DNA of 64,000 nucleotides from positions 372,001 through 436,000 of the forward strand of contig CAVQUF010000003.1 of the NCBI GenBank assembly GCA_963716865.1, read 5' to 3'. The notes beneath the pieces were generated by a model. It did not search any database. It saw only the letters and a program-made list of their open reading frames with translations, and was not told where the DNA came from. Positions within the stretch are counted from its first letter, which is position 1. Each line of letters starts with the position of its first letter. The translations under genes were made by a program, and so were the position numbers. Below are positions 60,104-64,000 of this stretch, one piece after another. Origin of the DNA: AC-32 sp963716865 (GTDB lineage: Bacteria > Actinomycetota > Thermoleophilia > Gaiellales > Gaiellaceae).

Positions 60104-62815
60104 TCAGAGCGTGTCCACCTCCCCGTCGTGCTCGATCTCGGGCCGACCGGCCCGCGCAGCTCGGCGCATGGCGGTTCCGATCAGCAGGAGCGCGAGAGCC
60201 GCCAGGAGAGCTCCACGCAGCGACCGACCCGCGAACGGAAGCATCGCGGAGGTCTTGACTCCGGCCAGCCGGGACGTGTTCTCGGCCGACACGCCGGGCG
60301 TGGTCCTGTTGCCCGACGTACCGGTCGTCGTCGGCGTGGTCACCTTCGCCGGCCCGCTCGAGCTCGGGGCCGACGACGGGGTCTTCGCGGGGCTCGGTGC
60401 CGACCGCGTCGGAGTCGAGTAGGAGGAGTACGGGGCCAGGTGCTGGTTCAGCCACTGTCCCTGTCCGGTCTCCGCGTTGTTGCTGACGCCGGTGTTGGCA
60501 GTCGACGTCGGCGTCTGCGAGGCGGAGCTGGAACCTCCGTAGATGTTCCCGCCCGCGATCGAGTGCGGAGTGTTCGAGTTGACCGCGTTCTGGTTGCTCA
60601 ACGCGAGACCGAAGGCCCCCTGGTTCGTCTCGGCGTTCTGGAGGCCGAGCTGGAAGCCGCCGGCGCCGCCGCAGCCCAGATGGCAGCCGGAGCCGCCGAT
60701 GTTCTGCGTCAGCCACTGACCCTGGTGGGTCTCGGCATTGTTGGAGACGTTCGCGGTCGCGTTCGACGTCGCGTTCTGGGTCGCCGAGCTCGGGCCGGAG
60801 GAGATGTTCCCACCGGCGATCGAGACCGGAGCGTTCCCGTTGACGGCGTTCTGGTCGCTCTTCGCGAGCCCGATCGCCAGCTGGTTCGTCTTGGCGTTCT
60901 GGACGCCCAGCTGGAAGCCGCCGGGACCGCCGCAACCCGCGTAGCAGCCGTCCTTGCCGTCCTTGCCGTCACGGCCGTCCTTGCCGTCACGGATCACGCG
61001 GCGATCGCACCCGGAGCCGCTGCTGGCGATGTTCTGGCAGAGGCCCTGGTTCTGGTGCGTCGTGGCGTCGTTCGAGACGTTGGTCGTCGCGTCCGACGTC
61101 GCGTTCTGGGTCGCCGAGCTCCCGTCGCCGCGGCCGGAATAGATGTTCCGCCCGGCGATCGAGACGGGAGCGTTCGAGTTCACGGCGTTCTGGTTGCTGA
61201 ACGCGAGCCCGAGGGCTCCCTGGTTCGTCTTCGAGTTCTGGAGGCCCAGCTGGAAGCCGCCGGGGCCGCCACAACCTGCATAGCAGCCGTCCTTGCCGTC
61301 ACGACCGTCCTTGCCGTCACGACCGTCCTTGCCGTCCCGGATGATCACGCGGCGATCGCACCCGGAGCTGCTGCCGCCGATGTTCTGGCAGAGGCCCTGG
61401 TTCTGGTGCGTCGTCGCGTCGTTCGAGACGTTGGTGGTCGCGTTCGACGTGGCGTTCTGGGTCGCCGAGCTCGGACCGGAGGAGATGTTCCCGCCGGCGA
61501 TCGAGACCGGGGTGTTCGAGTTCACGGCGTTCTGCTTGCTCGCCGCGAGCCCGAGGGCCAGCTGGTTGGTCTCCGCGTTCTGGACGCCGGCCTGGAAACC
61601 GCCTGCGCCGCCGCAACCGGCGTAGCAGCCGTCCTTGCCGTCGAGACCGTCCTTGCTACCGAGGATGACGCCGTCCCGGCCTTTCTTGTCGCATCCTCCG
61701 CCAGTGCTGCTGCCGCCGATGTTCTGGCAGAGCATCTGGTCCTGGCTGGTGTCCGCCGTGTTCGAGACGTTGGTCGTCGCCGACGAGTTCGCCGTCTGAT
61801 CGGCGGAGCTCGGGCCGGACCTCACGTCGTGCCCGGCCACGTTCACCGGGACGTTCGCGTTCACGGCGTTCTGGTCGCTCTTCGCGACACCGATCGCCAG
61901 CTGGTTGGTCTCCGCGTTCTGGATCCCGGCCTGGAATCCGCCCGCTCCGCCACAACCGAGCTTGCAGGACCCGCCGCCGATGTTCTGGTTCAGGTGCTGG
62001 TCCTGGTCGGTGTTGGCGTCGTTCGAGACGTCAGCGGTTGCGTTCGACGTCGCGTTCTGCGTCGCCGAGCTCGGGCCGGACGAGATGTTGCCGCCGGCGA
62101 TCGAGACGGGGACGTTCGCGTTGACCGCGTTCTGCTTGCTGACAGCTGCACCAAGGGCTCCCTGGTTTGTCTTGGCGTTCTGCACGCCAAGCTGGAAGCC
62201 ACCGGCACCGCCACAGCCCGCGTAGCAGCCCGAGCCGCCGATGTTCTGGTTCTGCGACTGGCGCTGGTTGGTCTCAGCGTTGTTCGAGACGTCGGTGTTG
62301 GCCGACGAGTTCGCCGTCTGCGTGGCGGAGCTCGGGCCGGAGGTGATGTTGCCGCCCGCGATCGAGACCGGGACGTTTGCGTTCACTGCGTTCTGCTTGC
62401 TCACGGCAGCGCCGGCCGCCAGCTGGTTGGTCTGGGCGTTCTGGACTCCGGCCTGGAATCCGCCCGCACCGCCACAGCCGGCCTTGCAGGTAGCGCCGCC
62501 GTCGATGTTCTGGTTGAGCCGCTGGTTCTGGTCGGTCTTTGCGTGGTTCGAGACGTCGGTCGTTGCCGTCGACGTCGGGGTCTGGGTCGCCGAGCTCGTG
62601 TCGGAGTAGATGTTCCCTCCGGCGATCGAGACGGGGACGTTGGCGTTGACCGCGTTCTGGTCGCTCGCCGCCACCCCGAAGGCACCCTGGTTCGTCGTGG
62701 CGTTCTGGGCTCCGATCTGGGCCCCACCTGGGCCACCGGAGCCGCTGGCGAACGCCGAGGGTGCCACCCAGAGGGCGACGAGCGCCACGGCAACGCTCAG
62801 TAGCTTGAATTTCAT
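60104..62815 (-). CDS. Wall-anchored eight-repeat Asn/Gln/Ser-rich protein with collagen-like linkers
   Basis: This 903-residue protein has a signal peptide (LLSVAVALVALWVAPSAFAS). Eight repeats of about 87 residues each follow, with GGAGGFQ-G-QNA-TNQ, QNAVNANVPVSIAGGNI and SSATQ----NVSN. Each repeat ends near a CxxxC pair. Repeats 4-6 carry Gly-x-y linkers (DGKDGRDGKDGRDGKDG). A Ser/Thr/Pro stalk leads to LPFAG, a membrane helix (ALLAALALLLIGTAM) and a basic tail, a sortase-type anchor. The PVSIAGGNI core recalls chaplin/curlin-like amyloid repeats. It is probably a surface fibre or adhesin. Confidence 0.75.
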   Translation of the reverse strand: MKFKLLSVAVALVALWVAPSAFASGSGGPGGAQIGAQNATTNQGAFGVAASDQNAVNANVPVSIAGGNIYSDTSSATQTPTSTATTDVSNHAKTDQNQRLNQNIDGGATCKAGCGGAGGFQAGVQNAQTNQLAAGAAVSKQNAVNANVPVSIAGGNITSGPSSATQTANSSANTDVSNNAETNQRQSQNQNIGGSGCYAGCGGAGGFQLGVQNAKTNQGALGAAVSKQNAVNANVPVSIAGGNISSGPSSATQNATSNATADVSNDANTDQDQHLNQNIGGGSCKLGCGGAGGFQAGIQNAETNQLAIGVAKSDQNAVNANVPVNVAGHDVRSGPSSADQTANSSATTNVSNTADTSQDQMLCQNIGGSSTGGGCDKKGRDGVILGSKDGLDGKDGCYAGCGGAGGFQAGVQNAETNQLALGLAASKQNAVNSNTPVSIAGGNISSGPSSATQNATSNATTNVSNDATTHQNQGLCQNIGGSSSGCDRRVIIRDGKDGRDGKDGRDGKDGCYAGCGGPGGFQLGLQNSKTNQGALGLAFSNQNAVNSNAPVSIAGRNIYSGRGDGSSATQNATSDATTNVSNDATTHQNQGLCQNIASSGSGCDRRVIRDGKDGRDGKDGKDGCYAGCGGPGGFQLGVQNAKTNQLAIGLAKSDQNAVNGNAPVSIAGGNISSGPSSATQNATSNATANVSNNAETHQGQWLTQNIGGSGCHLGCGGAGGFQLGLQNAETNQGAFGLALSNQNAVNSNTPHSIAGGNIYGGSSSASQTPTSTANTGVSNNAETGQGQWLNQHLAPYSSYSTPTRSAPSPAKTPSSAPSSSGPAKVTTPTTTGTSGNRTTPGVSAENTSRLAGVKTSAMLPFAGRSLRGALLAALALLLIGTAMRRAARAGRPEIEHDGEVDTL
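60480..62790 (-). repeat. Eight tandem coding repeats of about 260 bp
   Basis: The DNA repeats track the protein repeats. The core block encoding QNAVNANVPVSIAGG and the block encoding SSATQ are strongly conserved between copies. Repeats 4-6 are lengthened by the GKD linkers. Confidence 0.85.
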
Positions 62816-62902
62816 CAGACTGTTCTCTCCTTCTCGTGTTGTCGTGTCGGGTCAGCGCGCCGTCGCAGACACGACGCGCGTCTGTAGGCCGGAGAAGGAG
62901 CG

Positions 62903-63802
62903 TCAGCCCGGTTTCCAGGAAGGAATGACGGTGTGCCTCGGCTTCCGCAAGGCCGGTAGCGGAAGGGCCCGAGGCAGGAATCGCAATCCGAAGAGGCTCA
63001 GGGTCGCCGCGAGCGCGACGAGCAGGAGCGGCGCCGCCTGGCCCTGGCCGCCCGCCTGGCCGGACGAGGTCATGTCCGGCCGCGGCGGGAGTGGTCGCGG
63101 CGGGAGCCGCTGCGGCACAGCTCCCGCCGGACGCTCGGGCTTCGCTCGCGCGCGGTGGGCGGCGCGGGCCTGGCCTAGCCCGTCTGTGACGAGCCTCTTT
63201 CGCAGCGGGACACCGCTGCTCTGCGGCACAACTGTCGAGATGTGTCCAAGACTCGAGCGCGGCGCAGTCCGGGAGGCCGAGCCCTGCGCGCGCTCGGGCT
63301 GCCCGGACTTCTCTGCGCCGCGCTCCTGTCCCGAGCTTCCGGTGCTTGCGGGTGTCGACGGCGAGCCCTCCGACCCGGTCCAGGTGGACCCGGGATCGAA
63401 GGGAGCCGTAGCGGCCGACGCGGCCGCGGCGGCGACGCTCGTCGTGATCGCGCCGTCGGCCGCAGCCGGCATGCCCCACAGGACCGTGCTCGGGATATTC
63501 ACGCCCGTCGAGCCGTTGGCGCTCGCGAACCCGCGGGCGCTCGGAACGGCATCGCCGAGCTGGGCAAGGGCGAGCTGGATCTCTGCACCCAGCGCACCGC
63601 CACCCGCGGGGCTAGCAGCACGAGCGGCCCCGGGCGAACCCAGCCCGGCGACTGCGAGCACACCCGCGACAACGCATAGACGCGCGCGCCAGGAGACTGC
63701 GCAGCCGACTGCACCGGAAGCGGCAGGGCTGGACGCGGTTGAAGTCGTGTTCGTCTCCTGGCTCCGATCGGTAGCGGAGAGGCGAGCTCTGCGAGAGATC
63801 AT
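62903..63802 (-). CDS. Secreted Ala/Ser/Pro-rich protein with C-terminal membrane helix
   Basis: This 299-residue protein has a signal-type segment (RLCVVAGVLAVAGLGSPGAA). A domain of about 60 residues with ALGAEIQLALAQLGDAV and GSTGVNIPSTVLWG follows, then a long low-complexity stalk and a C-terminal helix (AAPLLLVALAATLSLFGLRF) with a basic tail. It lies 87 bp upstream of the eight-repeat protein on the same strand and shares its secreted/anchored plan, so they may form one surface structure. No clear LPxTG motif is seen. ATG 63802 is inferred from the onset of the leader. Confidence 0.55.
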   Translation of the reverse strand: MISRRARLSATDRSQETNTTSTASSPAASGAVGCAVSWRARLCVVAGVLAVAGLGSPGAARAASPAGGGALGAEIQLALAQLGDAVPSARGFASANGSTGVNIPSTVLWGMPAAADGAITTSVAAAAASAATAPFDPGSTWTGSEGSPSTPASTGSSGQERGAEKSGQPERAQGSASRTAPRSSLGHISTVVPQSSGVPLRKRLVTDGLGQARAAHRARAKPERPAGAVPQRLPPRPLPPRPDMTSSGQAGGQGQAAPLLLVALAATLSLFGLRFLPRALPLPALRKPRHTVIPSWKPG

Positions 63803-63888
63803 GCGAGGGTGGGGCTCGGCCTGAAAGCCCCCACGTGGCGGGTCTTGACCCCCCCGCCTGGGTGCCGTCACGAGGCCTTGGGCAGCGG

Positions 63889-64000
63889 TCACGAGGCCTT
63901 GGACAGCGGCACCGGGCCGAGCAGCCCGCGCCGTCCCGCCTCGACCACGGCCGCAACCCGGCTGTCCACGCCGAGCTTGCGCATCGCGTTGCTGAGGTAC
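63889..64000 (-). CDS. C-terminal end of a LuxR-family regulator, partial
   Basis: The frame enters from the right edge and reads YLSNAMRKLGVDSRVAAVVE then AGRRGLLGPV to a stop at 63889. SNAMRKLGV-SR-AAV is the end of a LuxR/NarL helix-turn-helix. The rest of the gene lies outside the window. Two near-copies of GTCACGAGGCCTTGG (63869 and 63889) mark the 3' end. Confidence 0.75.
   Translation of the reverse strand, partial: YLSNAMRKLGVDSRVAAVVEAGRRGLLGPVPLSKAS

Noticed and set aside
60480..62790. CRISPR-like periodic repeats
   Set aside because: Units of about 260 bp track protein repeats and vary at the codon level; there are no short identical repeats with unique spacers and no cas genes.
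60077..62803. A 908-codon plus-strand ORF across the surface-protein region
   Set aside because: It is the mirror of the eight-repeat gene on the minus strand. The minus frame has a signal peptide, cysteine pattern and wall anchor; the plus frame is Val/Arg/Gly-rich without motifs.

Overview
The window is GC-rich throughout (G/C-ending codons, many GTG and TTG starts, Shine-Dalgarno sites of the GGAGG type). Its gene families (MalT-like LuxR regulators, DUF2252, DUF1269, DUF6510, RskA-type anti-sigma factor, MauE-thioredoxin fusion, LPxxG-anchored repeat protein) fit a soil- or groundwater-type actinobacterium, probably class Thermoleophilia. That placement is inference; no rRNA or core marker gene is present.

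Layout. (1) 1-9.3 kb: 3' part of a MalT-like LuxR regulator, a palindrome-bearing promoter, two small membrane proteins, a damaged duplicate of the regulator/promoter/DUF1269 unit, a frameshifted DUF2252 gene, an MFS exporter, a DUF1269 glycine-zipper protein and a Na+/H+ antiporter. (2) 9,339-37,703: a 28.4-kb integrated element bounded by perfect 48-bp copies of the 3' half of a tRNA-Arg(CCT) gene. Its left two thirds is a defence island: a DUF262/HNH protein, a PLD-SNF2 helicase, an Eco57I-class methyltransferase and a SIR2-like protein; then a winged-helix regulator, a nuclease-like gene, a RecB-nuclease/DEDD/SF1-helicase fusion, a nucleotidyltransferase-like protein, and McrC with an EVE-containing McrB. 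Its right third holds XRE regulator, tyrosine integrase, excisionase, DUF3631 ATPase and small unknown genes. Paired CGTCTAC repeats lie near both ends and beside the integrase module and may be integrase arm sites. (3) 37.7-47.5 kb: aquaporin, a second, intact DUF2252, a sulfatase, a secreted cupredoxin, a secreted COG4315/RTX protein, and an ECF sigma factor with its anti-sigma factor. Three genes or operons here share one promoter architecture (GGGAATA-N14-GTGTC). A third, shortened tRNA fragment at 47.5 kb ends this segment. (4) 47.6-64 kb: paralogous 62-65-aa proteins, cupin, proline iminopeptidase-type hydrolase, K+ channel, a mau-like redox cluster (MauE-Trx, light-chain-like protein, CcdA/MauF-like protein interrupted by an in-frame UGA), a lactonase-type propeller, a sulfite-oxidase/ferredoxin-reductase/DUF6510 trio, three tandem secreted propeller paralogues, a secreted HELTH peptidase, a roughly 900-aa secreted eight-repeat protein with collagen-like linkers, and the end of another LuxR regulator.

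Seven genes contain single-base insertions (eight in all, one gene having two) that break otherwise full-length reading frames. Five of these genes are in the mobile element. Either the element is decaying or the assembly has indel errors, so the functional status of those genes is unresolved.

The strongest leads are the inferred ECF regulon at 43-47 kb, the composition of the defence island with its att and arm-site structure, the in-frame UGA followed by a hairpin at 51.9 kb, and the eight-repeat surface protein.
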